Shown: positions 11,996-22,684 of the stretch, in pieces
How positions within the stretch are numbered: the first letter of the stretch is position 1
Layout: the number at the start of each line of letters is the position of its first letter
Assembly: GCA_030063045.1 (NCBI GenBank)
Contig: JAQSEB010000060.1
Coordinates: forward strand, 620,001 to 684,000
DNA length: 64,000 bases
Direction of reading: 5' to 3'
From: Pratylenchus scribneri
Lineage: Eukaryota; Nematoda; Chromadorea; Rhabditida; Pratylenchidae
Position numbers and translations under genes: made by a program
Notes under the pieces: model-generated
The model's database searches: none
What the model was told of the DNA's origin: nothing
What the model saw: the letters and a program-made list of their open reading frames with translations, nothing else

Positions 11996-13234
11996 AAAAA
12001 TTTTAACATTTTTAAAAATTTTAGAAATTCTAAAACTTTCAACAAAATTGTCAGAGAGGAGAGAGATCAGAATTGAGAAAATGAAGAAGAAACAATTTTG
12101 CATAATTTCATTGATTAATTTATTTCTAGACAACATTTCCATCTCAAAATATAATATTTTTTTCAACTATTTTTCGATTTTTTCGTGTCATAATAAATTG
12201 TTAGTAAAAAAATTCGTGCGATTTTTCCTTGCCTCTAATTTGGGGTCTTTTAGCCTCTAATTTTGAATGATTTTTGTTTGTCAAAAATTATAATATACCA
12301 TTCGATAGAAAAAAGTATTATCTGCATTTTCGATCACTTAAATTGGACCATTGGCCACAGAGTTATGGCCAGAAAACTCATTATCACAAAAATGGCCATA
12401 ACTCAACAAGATTATGGCCAAGCCCCTAATCCCTACATATCCCAACCCCCTAATCCCATGACGCCCCTAACCTAGCCCTAACCCCTAAAAAACCAAATTA
12501 GAGCACGAAAAACTTTTCCTATAAAAATTAATAATAAATGTATTGAAAATAAATCACGTAGACAGCTTTCAAAAACATTTACAGAATTTTTCTTCTATTT
12601 CATGGATGTTTCCCTCAAAAATTGCCTCAAAACTTCAAGACAAATTCACCTATACTTATCAGTATCACTTTCCTATTTCTTTTGCTAAAGAGGAATACTG
12701 TAATCAAAGGAAGGAGACGAAGATTCACTTCACTCCCACTTATTCCTTAAGGGCATAATTATTGTACACCTATTAACAGCAGGAAAATTCAATTAGTTTT
12801 TGGCCCATAGCTCAACAAGAAGGCAACCAATTCGAGAAGAATTTATGCTATTCGAAAGCATCAATTGTCCTCTAAAAGTGGCTAACATAATTTTTTGAAA
12901 ATTTTAAAACAATTTGTATCAAAAACAAATTTTACTCCAAACATCAGTGAAGGTGTGCCTGTGCCCTTTCATTTACGTTTTTCAGGAACTATTTATTTAA
13001 TCGTTTTTTTCTTTTTTTCAAAATTCTTTCCATTCAGGAACATAATACTCTAAAATTTGATAATCAAACATAATGGAATGAAAACAAAGGGAATGGAAAA
13101 TGAAGATAAAATATGATCATTGGTGTCTTCTAAAAAAAGAAATAACCTTGAGAATAAATCCCATTGATGAATGAATCATTAAGAGGAAAAATGGAAATTA
13201 ATAGAATTTTTAAAGGAAAATATTTTTTTACCGA
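11996..13234. other. Intergenic stretch without a recognised gene
   Basis: AT-rich sequence with only short chance reading frames. A CCCCTAATCCC/CCCTAACC-rich patch at about 12,420-12,490 resembles the centre of MITE family B, and GTTATGGCC/GGCCATAAC inverted boxes at 12,355-12,420 suggest a further decayed MITE. I see no gene. Confidence 0.5.
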
Positions 13235-13560
13235 CAAACAATTTTTTGACTTCTAACAAATCAGATACCGGTTACAGACCATACAAACCGTATAACAATT
13301 TGTATATCTCATCGAGTCGCATCGAATGTCATATAATATGATGCCATGGTTTTGTCAAAAATAAATAAATTTTCAACCAAAACCGGAAACTGGTGATTTA
13401 AACGGTTTAAGTCTTTGATTTTTGGCCCAAACCATGACAAATTATATACAATTCGATGCGTCTCGATGAGATCTACAAATTGGTATAAGGTTTGTAGAGT
13501 CTAAAACCAGTTTCTGATTTGTTAGAAGCCAAAAACCTGTTTTGTTGGTAAAAAAAAGCA
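13235..13560. repeat. Palindromic MITE, family A, copy 6
   Basis: The best-preserved palindrome of the family: TTCTAACAAATCAGATACCG at 13,251 is reflected by CAGTTTCTGATTTGTTAGAA at about 13,506, with CATCGAGTCGCATCGAATG against CATTCGATGCGTCTCGATGA inside. It is intergenic. Confidence 0.75.
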
Positions 13561-13718
13561 TTTTTGTTGGTATAAAAAGAGTAATTTTGTTTGTAAAAAA
13601 TATTTTCCAAAAAATTATGATATCAAAATATTTTAATAATATGATAATTGATAAATTCATTCTATGATTTTTTTAAAAAATATATTTGTTCTTTTCCATA
13701 TTAGACATTAAAATCTTT

Positions 13719-14156
13719 ATAAAGTGCTGCTGTCATTTCTCATCATTTCCGACATCCACATTTGCCGCATTGTTTGCGCATTGCCATAGGAATGCAGAGT
13801 AAAAATATGAGCCATTTTTAAAATTTTATGCGACACTTTGAAGAAAACACCTGCTTTTGCATTGGCCCATTCGCTGCCAGCAAGTCATTCACATTTGGGC
13901 AACGAATATTGGGATATAACTGCTGATCGTTTGGTTGGTTATGTTGGCTGTTATACTGTTGGAAATTTGGCTGCTGGACTGCGGTTGTAGGTGGCATTGT
14001 CACCACAGTTTGTTCATACGGTGGTGGTGGCTGATTATCGGCGGCCATCGAAGCATGATTGGTATTCATTGTTGGTTCTTGTTGATGTTCCCTTTGGTAA
14101 TTTTGAGATCCTTGTACCCCAAATGGAGCTGCTACCGGTGGAATAGTTTCCTCCAT
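13719..14156 (-). CDS. Pro/Gln-rich PPxY-motif protein, model uncertain
   Basis: A minus-strand frame from 14156 encodes a low-complexity segment rich in Gln, Asn and Pro with a PPPPYEQ motif, the PPxY signature bound by WW domains, for example of NEDD4-type ubiquitin ligases. It ends at 13818 unless spliced. A second open stretch at about 13815-13720 (KMAHIFTLHSYGNAQTMRQ, then TAA) could be the final exon, but no clean acceptor links them. The composition is like N-termini of endosomal adaptor or membrane proteins, but no such domain is visible, so function is unknown. The gene lies just outside the target site of the LTR element at 14290. Confidence 0.4.
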
Positions 14157-14289
14157 GGCTGGCGCAGATGCCGTCGTTTTTTGTGACTCATTTTTTGAAT
14201 ATTTATTGGTGCTTTTTCATCGACCATTTTTTTTGAATTGTAAAATATAATGCGATTGTCTTTAGAAATTAAAAATAATTTAATCAAAA

Positions 14290-14644
14290 TTTTATCCCTT
14301 TGGTTTTAAAGAACCCCATTCCCAAAATAAAGTTGAAGCATAAAATTTATTTAGCAATTAAAAGCAGCATTTAAATAATATTACGGGAATGGGGAAGGGA
14401 CAAGCCTAGACCCTTCGGTCCCGGCCGAAGCCGTAACCGTTGGGGCAGTCAAAAAGCTGGGACTAAAACTAGGACATAAGAATGAATGAAAGCCATCCAA
14501 GTCTGGCCGGGAATGGCCGTTCCCGACTTGGGAGGCGGGGCCAAAATATTGAAATGGGGAATTGAAAGGGGGAGTCGGCCAAGGAAAATGGCCTGGGACA
14601 ATCCAAAAGGGAATGGGGAAAAATCGAGGGTTTGATCCATAACA
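14290..14644 (-). repeat. 3' LTR of the minus-strand element
   Basis: Identical by eye with 25080-25434 over its length. On the minus strand it begins TGTTATGG and ends GGGATAAAA. It is directly preceded, on the minus strand, by the purine run AAAAGAAGAGGAG. Confidence 0.85.
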
Positions 14645-14657
14645 CTCCTCTTCTTTT
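14645..14657 (-). other. Polypurine tract of the minus-strand LTR element
   Basis: Minus-strand AAAAGAAGAGGAG abuts the TG of the 3' LTR, the expected position of the plus-strand DNA primer. Confidence 0.7.
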
Positions 14658-14869
14658 GGCAAATGAGCGCCCTCGCTCATATTTCAATGGCTGGGTCGGG
14701 CAAATTGATCGTGGTGCGCAAAAAAATGATGGCGTGTGGGTGGCGATTTGTCCTTCGGACGTCATGTGAAGTTTTCGAGTGTGTTTTGATCGGGGAAAAA
14801 TGAATTTGTCGGAGAATGGCTTGAAAATTGGCGACTAAAAGCGAAAGCGTTTTTCATTGGGTCTTTGCC

Positions 14870-15661
14870 CTATTGTTTTCCTTTCTCGAACTTTTCCTTC
14901 TTTGCATTTCTGATGTTAATTCCTTCATCATCAAGTTCACTATCTTGATCTTCCTTAGTGAAATTGGTGTGCAACTTTTCATCAGCTTTTCGCTTAATTG
15001 CCTTTCTTTCTCGTTCACTTGAATTCACTTCCTGGCTTTTGTTCGCCTCGAATTTGAAATGTTTCCTCTCGACAAAATTTTGGTTCAATCGGTTTTGAAT
15101 CTCGTTTTTCCCTGTTAGATTTCCGTCACTGAACATTCGGTGCTTTTCATTCATTTTCTCATTTATTTTTTGAAAATCGTCCAATGTTATTCCTCGATTG
15201 ATGCTCGTTGAATCGCCTTTCCCTTTGTCTCTTTCCTCCAATCTTTCTTTCACTTCATTTTCCCAATTATTTCGCATTTCTTTCAATGAGATATTGCTCA
15301 AAATAGATATCACTTCCACATCAGAATCACTTTTCTCATCATCCGATTCCTCATCTGTGTTTGATTTGAATTGCCTTTCACTTTGTTCATTATCATCGGT
15401 ATTAGTATTCTCCGTCATCAGATTTTCGCCATCGTTCGATACTTCCTTCTCACATTCATCGACAACATCAACCAAAATCATTCGGAAAGTAATGCCTCCA
15501 ATTCGAAATTTCTTCTCCTTGAAATTGAGTCCTATTTCTTCACATTCCCATTCTTCATCGATTTTCTTCATCAGATCACTACCAAAAATATAGTTATTTG
15601 AGCAGCTTTCGTCAATGTAGTTAAATACTGAGATTGAAATGACCAATTTCAATCTCAGCAA
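14870..15661 (-). pseudogene. Retroelement acidic region after a protease-like frame
   Basis: A 263-codon minus-strand frame. Its first part (FGSDLMKKIDEEWECEEIG) resembles the segment after the flap of retroviral-type aspartic proteases (I-G-x-D-L-L). It continues as a long Glu/Asp/Lys/Ser-rich charged region and ends GKQ-stop. It overlaps the preceding frame (15621-16088) in another phase, so the gene is frameshifted or the two were joined by translational recoding. No catalytic reverse-transcriptase motif is present. Confidence 0.45.
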
Positions 15662-16088
15662 AAGCTGTTTCCTTGAATTTCATCAATTGGCAATTCGCTG
15701 TGAGACCATTTGGGCAGTCTACTTTGTTAATTTCTTCTCCAAATCTTTCGGCAATTCCTCCAACAAACGTCAAATCGCTTCTAGTGTCAAGCAATGGTCT
15801 TTCCCTCTGTCCGCTTATGGCGCAAACTTCAGGTAGATGCGACAGCGTTATTTCTTGATCCAGAAGTTCCTCTATTGGAGCCGAAGGTAGAATGCATCTT
15901 CTTCTCATCATAATTTCCTCCGATTGGAGTTGAGTCAATGTAAAATCTCTTCGCTTTTTCAATCTTCCAAATATTCGGATAAGAAAATTCAATACAAATT
16001 TCACAAATTTCATTCTGATGCTAATTTCTTTCCGATAAATAATGCAAAGAATTATGTTCGCGAAACGATGAAAGCAATGATCATCCAT
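15621..16088 (-). pseudogene. Aspartic-protease-like remnant with altered active site
   Basis: The frame contains RPLLDTRSDLTFVGG, which matches the retropepsin signature LLDTGSD-x-x-F-V except that the active-site Gly is Arg. It is followed by an appropriately spaced strand region. With the following overlapping frame it makes up roughly one protease domain. The altered active-site triplet suggests an inactive remnant. Confidence 0.5.
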
Positions 16089-16262
16089 TTGGAGAATCTC
16101 ATCAAATCCTTTTCATCCTTTTTTTCCACCCTTCGACACTTTATTTCAATCCATCGAAATTCACGTTTGTTGACCATCACTAATGCCCAAATCTTTCCAG
16201 AAAGTTTTGTCATGGTTGAATTGTCGATCATTTTCCACAAAATTCCATTTCTAATGAATAGC

Positions 16263-17057
16263 CTAGCAATCAATGAACGATATCGGTGTTTTTGAAAACT
16301 TCGGCAATCGAATCGGGATAACGAGAAGCACTTCTTGAGACTTTGATCTCTTACTTTCCAACAAATCACAAACATTCAATTTTAGAAAAATGCCATCATG
16401 ATTTTCCTCAGTTTTTGTTTGATCAATCAAATCTTGTCCATTCATCATCGGTAAACACATCATCCCAAGAATTGCAACAAGGCAAAAATATGGGAAGCCA
16501 ACCACACCATTGACACGATGGTTTTGATTGGTCAGTGGCTGCCATCTGGATTTGGTAATTGGATTCAAGTTGGGATTATTTCGATTGTTTCGATTCCCTG
16601 GCCGATTTAGCTTATTTTGTTCAAAATTTCGAAAAGTGTTTTGTCTGAAATTGAAATTTGGATTCATTCCTCCTCTTCCTCGTTGATTTCCTCGTCCATG
16701 GAATACGTAATTCCTGTTTTGCCATTGGCGGCCTCCTTGCCCATTTGGCTGACCTCTTTGCAAATTAAATTGACCTTCTCGACAATTTTTTCTAATTGGA
16801 TTTGGCCGATCGAAATTTCCCTTATTATGATAGAAATCATTCCGAATTTTCTCATTCTCTTTTTTTCTCTCATTCGCAGCTCTCTCCTTTATTTCTTTTT
16901 TCGACGATTCATCCTTTTGATGCGCAGCAATATCTCGCTTCAATCGACTTGCCTCCAATTCCAATTCACTCATTCGCCTTTGGAGGTCCTCCATTTGGGC
17001 CAATTCGGAAAGTTGAGTCTTTCTCATCCCTCTATGCTCTTCCTTCCTCCTCTCCAT
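16263..17057 (-). pseudogene. Retroelement frame: coiled coil, Asn/Gly/Arg-rich region, hydrophobic segment
   Basis: 264 codons on the minus strand. Residues 1-80 are a Glu/Lys/Arg coiled coil (LAQMEDLQRRMSELELEASR). Residues 80-175 are rich in Asn, Arg and Gly (GRGNQRGRGGMNPNF), suited to nucleic-acid binding as in some gag proteins. Then comes a single hydrophobic stretch, FPYFCLVAILGMMCLPMMNG, like a signal or membrane segment, followed by a Cys-containing ectodomain-like region. Such a gag-like start joined to an envelope-like segment is odd and may reflect deletion. No zinc knuckle is seen. Confidence 0.45.
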
Positions 17058-17059
17058 CT

Positions 17060-18657
17060 ACAATTGTGTAATTTCCTCACCAAATTAAATTCAATCTTTC
17101 CAAATTCAGCCTCACTTCAAGTCCAATTTCTAATCCAGACAAGTTCAAAGGAAAATTAAGAAAAAAAATTTGTTTGGCCAAATTCAAATTTTTACGAAAT
17201 TTTGCTCCGATTGAATAAATTTTGGCGTAGAAAGAAAACTTCGGGACTGCCGTTTCTCCGGGAATGGGTCCTTTCACATTTTTTCCTCATCTTAAAAGCT
17301 CCTTTTCCACCGTATTCTTCCTGGCATTTTGGCTATTCCAATCCATCACTGTCGAAAATTTTTGTCCTAAATTCCAAAGCTATTCGTTAGTTCCTGCCCT
17401 CCAATCTTTCCGGATCCGGCAAAACAATGTAATTCATCATATTTTTTAAGTATTCTCTTGAGGCCAAAAATAAATGTGAGGGCTTGGTTACCATAAAAAT
17501 ATTTTTTTAAAGTAATTTATCATCATTCATCACCCGTCTTGGTGAGGGTACCACTCATTCAAGACGGTTGGCAACCATCCTACCCACGGCCAAATTATAT
17601 TATTGGATTATGTATTATTGTACGTGCACGTCATTATAATTTATTTTTTATATTGGGGAGGGCATTGTTTGCGAAATAAACTTTGATTTTTTTTTGGACA
17701 TCTGGGAAGTTGGGTGATCAATCCTTCTTCCTTTTTTTGGACTGGACAATCAGAAATCACAAATCTTTTTCCAATTATCACTTTTGGTCGGTCCCTTAAT
17801 TCTTTTCGCTTTCAACTCAGTTTCTTCACTTTTCACCATTCTGCTTTCTCAATACAATTCCCAATTTTTGGTAAATTCACGGTTTTTACAATTTCCCTTC
17901 AAGCCATGACATCGGCTTCAATCCGTCCTTCGTTGTTTTAATTGAATCAATTTCTCCTTAAAATCTCGAATTTCTTCGCTCAATTTATCCAAATTTTAAC
18001 ATTTCTTCGCATCTTTCTTTTTTACCAATTCTTCATCCAATTCCTCATTAAGATATTCATTTCTTTTGAATTGGTCCTCAATCAATCCTTTCAATCAGTT
18101 GATTCAATTTTCCTTTCAATTTTTCAAATTTTAGATGCTCTCAATTTTATTCAAAATTTGATCCCTTTTCTCCATTTCTTCTCCAAGTTATTAATTTGCT
18201 TTTCAAATTGTTTTCCATCATTTTAGTTTTTTTTCTCTCATTAATTCACTTTCCATTTTTCATTTGAAATATTTTCCATCCCTATGGGTCGAGCCAATAA
18301 TTTCATTCTCATCCACTCAATTGTTTTTTTCCAATTTTTTTTTGTCAAAACTTTATCTTTTGAATATCTGCTTTTCCATTCAATTTGATTTTTGCCTTTC
18401 AGTCCCTCAATTCCGTTCGTATTCCCTTTGTTTTCCACAATTTTTGCTTCCCCCTCACTCTCATTCGTCCTTTCCATTTTTGTTTTTGGCCAAAATTTTT
18501 CCTTCATTTTGCAAAATTCCTACAATCTTCTCAACTCCCGTGGGCATTTGTTTTTGTTCCGCGCCCACAATCCATCACAAAATTTTTGCCAAAAAATGGC
18601 CCAATTCTCCTTTAATCCTTCGCGGCAATTGGCTGGCACCGTCTTTCCTCAGACACC
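17060..18657. other. Interior of the minus-strand LTR element, coding decayed
   Basis: Pyrimidine-rich on the plus strand, hence purine-rich on the element's sense strand. Short Lys/Glu/Asn-rich minus frames, such as 18507-18241, look like eroded gag. I recognise no domain. Confidence 0.4.
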
Positions 18658-18661
18658 ATCC

Positions 18662-19292
18662 TGTCGCGAAGCGACTCGTATTTGGGAAATCCGAGGGTAT
18701 TAATGGATATGGCAGCGAGCGAAAAATGAAAGTGAATTGGAGCAAATGAAGGGCAAATGAATTTTTTGAGCCGAGAGTGCAAGTTTTCCAGCTAATCAAA
18801 CAATTTCAAATGGGACAAAAATGGAAATTTCAAATGGCAATTTAATTTCAATTCGGGCGAATTTCCTGCTGTTCAAACAATAAAGAATGGGAAAAATGGC
18901 AATTTCATGATGAAAATTGATGAATTGACGCAAATGGACATTTTTCCCAATAATTTTATATTTGTCCACCTATTTTTCTCCCAATTTTCACCACCAGTTT
19001 CTGTCCCTATAAATACCGGCCCCAAACTCATTGTAATCAGTTCTCATTCACATTCTCCGCTTCAATAAATTCTTTTCATCCGACCAATAAACTCTCCGAA
19101 AGTCCACCTAAAGACTCAATAGGAAAACTCTTTAAGGCCTATCCCTAAAGCCCACTTTGAAACTTTGAGATAGGTCTGACTCTAGAGTCGGACAGAAAAC
19201 TTAGTGAGAACTCCTTTCGCCCCCCTTAAACTTCCTTCGTCAAAACTTGAACATTCGCTCTGTCAAGAGCCTGTTTGCCGTGAAACGCAACA
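18662..19292 (+). repeat. 5' LTR of the BEL/Pao-like element
   Basis: 631 bp, TG...CA ends. It contains a CTATAAATACC core promoter at about 19,006-19,016 and an AATAAA-type signal near 19,064, in the right order for the U3 and R regions. Confidence 0.85.
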
Positions 19293-19293
19293 G

Positions 19294-19311
19294 TGGTGGC
19301 CCCGACGTGAC
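19294..19311 (+). other. Primer-binding site of the BEL/Pao-like element
   Basis: TGGTGGCCCCGACGTGAC lies two bases after the 5' LTR. It has the TGG start expected from complementarity to a tRNA 3' CCA end. The cognate tRNA was not determined. Confidence 0.65.
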
Positions 19312-19645
19312 AGAAGGTAAAGTTTAAATTTTGCCAAAGTAAAACAGCTGAGTCTAACAGCTCAATCAAACGCAAAACTCTGTCTGAGTATAAAAGACAA
19401 AGAAACTAACTCTGCTCGAGGATAAAGAGCAAAAACAAAACAAATAAAGGCGTAAGCCAAAATAAACTAAGGCGAAAGCCATAAACTGAAAAGCTGAGAA
19501 AACAGCTCAAAAAACAAAACACTTGAACAAGGCGAAAGCCACAAACAACCTTGAAAGGCGCAAAGCCACAAACAATCTTGAAAGGCGCAAAGCCACAACA
19601 CTTGAAAGGTAACAAAGCCGACTCAAACTTGAATCCAACTTGAAA

Positions 19646-22117
19646 ATGTCATCCATATTTAAAAATCGGATTTCAACTGCATTGAAAGCATTGAGCAAAA
19701 TAAAATCCAAAACAGATCTCGAAGTCACAAAAGATGATAATATAAGCAATAGAGAAAATGCCATCGCAATTGAAAATGCTGTTGATAGAACAATGAAAGA
19801 AATTGAATTTATCCAGGAAAAGGAAAAAATCATAAATCAAGCTCTTAATGAATGGTCAGAATTCATGAAATTCATGAACCCAGATGATAGAGAGAAAGAA
19901 TCACAGCAATACCAACAATATGCAACGAATGAAAAACTTGATACTAAATTGGATGAAGCTGCAATCAAGCTTCATGATTTGCAAGATTTATATTCAAAGA
20001 TGATGGCACAAGCCAAAACACATAAAGTAAAAGCGGAAAGAGATGAAAGAGCAGAATTAAGAGAGCATGCAAAGGAAATGGCAGCTTATGCTGATCCAAC
20101 TCAAAACCAAGGCGCAATAGCGCAAGTAAAAACTCATTCATCTATTTATCAATTACCTCCGCTAAAAATAAAACCATTCAGTGGCGACACAAGAGAATAT
20201 TTCGCATTTGAAGAAGCATTCAATTCAGCTATCGAAAGACAACCAATTTCAAATGTAGAAAAATTTAATTATTTGAGATCTCTCTTGAGAGGACAACCAT
20301 ATTGGTTCATTGACGGATTAAGATTGGATGACGATAATTATAAAACAGCTTGGAAACTCCTAAAAGGAAAATATGGAGACAAAGATACTTACATTCGAAC
20401 ATTGCACACTGAACTGGCAAATCTGAAAAAGGCTGAAACACTCGAGCAAACAGCAGAATTTAGCCTCCAACTTGAAAGATTAGCCAGAGAACTAGACAAT
20501 GTCGGAGAAAATATTGAAACCGCTCCAATATACTTGATGCTCGAGAAAAAACTGAACAAACATTTCTTGAGAAAAATTCTGGAGAAAAAATCTGAACACA
20601 AAAATAGTTGGAATACCCAACTGTTCAGAGAAACTTTGAAAGAAGCAGTAATGCAAGAAACTGAGATTCAAGAAACAATGGTGGAATATGGATTCGAAAA
20701 GAAATCCCCCCATAAAAAACAATCAGAATCAAAAGAAGAATCAACCGGCCATGGATTCATCAGTGCAGGAATCCAGGACCGAACAAGAAAATTTGCTCCC
20801 TGCGCATTTTGTCAAGAAAATCACAGACACGACAAATGCCAAAAATATTCAAATCGAAAAGAGAGAATTGAATTAATAGGCAAGAAAAAACTTTGTTTCA
20901 AATGCTTGAGAAAAAATCACATTGCCAATGATTGCAAAAAGCCAAGTAAATGTTTTCATTGTAAAGAAAAACATCCAACTGCATTGTGCAATATGAAAAA
21001 GGAACAAAAGCATACAATGGCCCCAATATTGAATGATGGAACACAAGTTCTATTAATGACAACAGAATGCACAGTATTCAATCCAAATGAACCAGCAAAA
21101 AGCAAGATAGCTAATATATTCATTGATCCAGGCGCCCAACGCTCATTTGTTACAAAAGAATTAAGTAAGCAATTAAATTTGCAAAGAATTGACAAAGAAA
21201 ATTGTGATTTAACAAATTTTGGTGAAACAGAAATTAAATCATACCAAACAGAAATCGTGAGACTTGGATTACTCGGTCCACAAGGAGAAAAGATAATGTT
21301 AACTTTGAACAATATTAAATTTATTGTGAATGAAATGCCAATTATTAAATTAACCGATATAGATGAACAAATAATAAACAAGGAAAAGTTGAATATACCA
21401 AATAAATTCCAAAAACCTGATGTTCTATTGGGAATGGACATTTGGCCACAATTGAAAGTTCGTGAAGAACAAACATTGCCAAGTGGATTTAATATATCTA
21501 GTTCTAGAATCGGAAAAATATTAAGTGGCCGAGGAATGATCGATGAAAATATCAGTAATGAAAGTCAAATAACATATTTAATGAGTTCCCAAAAGATGGA
21601 AATAAAAGATTTAATCAAGGAAGAAATCCAAAAAAGAAATAAAAGTTCAATAGAGCAAATGGATCTGAAAACAAATTTATTTCAAAGAGAAAGGGAGCCA
21701 GAAGCAAAATATAATTTGATAAAAACAAAAATGAGAAAAATATACTTTAGTGAAAAGAAAAGTAAACATTCTATAAATCTGAAAGAAGAGAATCCCGAAA
21801 TTTTTTACCCAGTTGAAAAGATCATGAACAAAAGAAAAAGAAATAATCAAATTGAATATTTGATAAAATGGACTGGGTATGCTGATCCCTATTATCAGCA
21901 AGCCAAATGGCATCCGAGCTTCAGCAACTCAACAAAAGACTTGAAGCAATTTTCAAAGCTGCTAAAAATAATCAAACAGCGACTCCAAATGTACGGCCAT
22001 GGCAAGAGGATGTTCAACAAAGAAAGCAACACAATTCTTCGGCCGGGAGTGTCGCGAAGCGACTCGTATTTGGGAAATCCGAGGGTATTAATGGATATGG
22101 CAGCGAGCGAAAAATGA
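19646..22117 (+). CDS. BEL/Pao-like Gag-protease fused to a chromodomain
   Basis: 823 aa from the ATG at 19646. Residues 1-150 are helical and charged. Residues 165-340 are a retrotransposon Gag region (IKPFSGDTREYFAFEEAFNS, FNYLRSLLRGQP). Residues 385-450 hold CCHC-type knuckles (CAFCQENHRHDKC, CFKCLRKNHIANDC, CFHCKEKHPTALC). Near residue 492 is an aspartic-protease loop reading FIDPGAQRSFV, with Pro where most families have Thr or Ser. A chromodomain-like segment (YPVEKIMNKRKRNNQIEYL, IKWTGYADPYY) is at about 720-770. The frame ends inside the 3' LTR. The enzymatic centre of pol is missing, so this is a deletion derivative that still keeps one open frame. Confidence 0.8.
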   Translation: MSSIFKNRISTALKALSKIKSKTDLEVTKDDNISNRENAIAIENAVDRTMKEIEFIQEKEKIINQALNEWSEFMKFMNPDDREKESQQYQQYATNEKLDTKLDEAAIKLHDLQDLYSKMMAQAKTHKVKAERDERAELREHAKEMAAYADPTQNQGAIAQVKTHSSIYQLPPLKIKPFSGDTREYFAFEEAFNSAIERQPISNVEKFNYLRSLLRGQPYWFIDGLRLDDDNYKTAWKLLKGKYGDKDTYIRTLHTELANLKKAETLEQTAEFSLQLERLARELDNVGENIETAPIYLMLEKKLNKHFLRKILEKKSEHKNSWNTQLFRETLKEAVMQETEIQETMVEYGFEKKSPHKKQSESKEESTGHGFISAGIQDRTRKFAPCAFCQENHRHDKCQKYSNRKERIELIGKKKLCFKCLRKNHIANDCKKPSKCFHCKEKHPTALCNMKKEQKHTMAPILNDGTQVLLMTTECTVFNPNEPAKSKIANIFIDPGAQRSFVTKELSKQLNLQRIDKENCDLTNFGETEIKSYQTEIVRLGLLGPQGEKIMLTLNNIKFIVNEMPIIKLTDIDEQIINKEKLNIPNKFQKPDVLLGMDIWPQLKVREEQTLPSGFNISSSRIGKILSGRGMIDENISNESQITYLMSSQKMEIKDLIKEEIQKRNKSSIEQMDLKTNLFQREREPEAKYNLIKTKMRKIYFSEKKSKHSINLKEENPEIFYPVEKIMNKRKRNNQIEYLIKWTGYADPYYQQAKWHPSFSNSTKDLKQFSKLLKIIKQRLQMYGHGKRMFNKESNTILRPGVSRSDSYLGNPRVLMDMAASEK

Positions 22118-22680
22118 AAGTGAATTGGAGCAAATGAAGGGCAAATGAATTTTTTGAGCCGAGAGTGCAAGTTTTCCAGCTAATCAAACAATTTCAAATG
22201 GGACAAAAATGGAAATTTCAAATGGCAATTTAATTTCAATTCGGGCGAATTTCCTGCTGTTCAAACAATAAAGAATGGGAAAAATGGCAATTTCATGATG
22301 AAAATTGATGAATTGACGCAAATGGACATTTTTCCCAATAATTTTATATTTGTCCACCTATTTTTCTCCCAATTTTCACCACCAGTTTCTGTCCCTATAA
22401 ATACCGGCCCCAAACTCATTGTAATCAGTTCTCATTCACATTCTCCGCTTCAATAAATTCTTTTCATCCGACCAATAAACTCTCCGAAAGTCCACCTAAA
22501 GACTCAATAGGAAAACTCTTTAAGGCCTATCCCTAAAGCCCACTTTGAAACTTTGAGATAGGTCTGACTCTAGAGTCGGACAGAAAACTTAGTGAGAACT
22601 CCTTTCGCCCCCCTTAAACTTCCTTCGTCAAAACTTGAACATTCGCTCTGTCAAGAGCCTGTTTGCCGTGAAGCGCAACA
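22050..22680 (+). repeat. 3' LTR of the BEL/Pao-like element
   Basis: Same length and nearly the same sequence as the 5' LTR. The upstream ORF reads 68 bases into it before a stop. Confidence 0.85.
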
Positions 22681-22684
22681 ATCC

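Larger units (their letters stand above)
18662..22680 (+). mobile_element. BEL/Pao-like LTR retrotransposon, internally deleted
   Basis: Near-identical 631-bp LTRs at 18662-19292 and 22050-22680 (start TGTCGCGAAGCG, end CGCAACA) flank a 2.76-kb interior. ATCC at 18658-18661 and 22681-22684 is the visible target duplication. Only one mismatch between the LTRs was noticed (AAACGC against AAGCGC), so insertion was recent. One long frame encodes gag, zinc knuckles and protease and then jumps to a chromodomain. Reverse transcriptase, RNase H and the integrase core are absent, so the copy would depend on enzymes from elsewhere. It is inserted in the opposite orientation inside the older LTR element. 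Confidence 0.85.

Noticed and set aside
12420..12490. CCCTAACC-like stretches here and at 5,050-5,120, 7,545 and 32,700 as interstitial telomere repeats
   Set aside because: The words are irregular, not a tandem hexamer, and lie in the centres of MITE-like palindromes.
14381..14765. Pro/Phe-rich minus frames in the 14.4-kb region and again at 25,171-25,520
   Set aside because: They lie in the LTRs and repeat identically in both, so they are LTR sequence and not genes.
15198..18749. Numerous plus-strand Ser/Phe/Leu-rich frames, for example 15198-15593 and 16617-17159
   Set aside because: They are antisense shadows of the purine-rich coding strand of the minus-strand LTR element.
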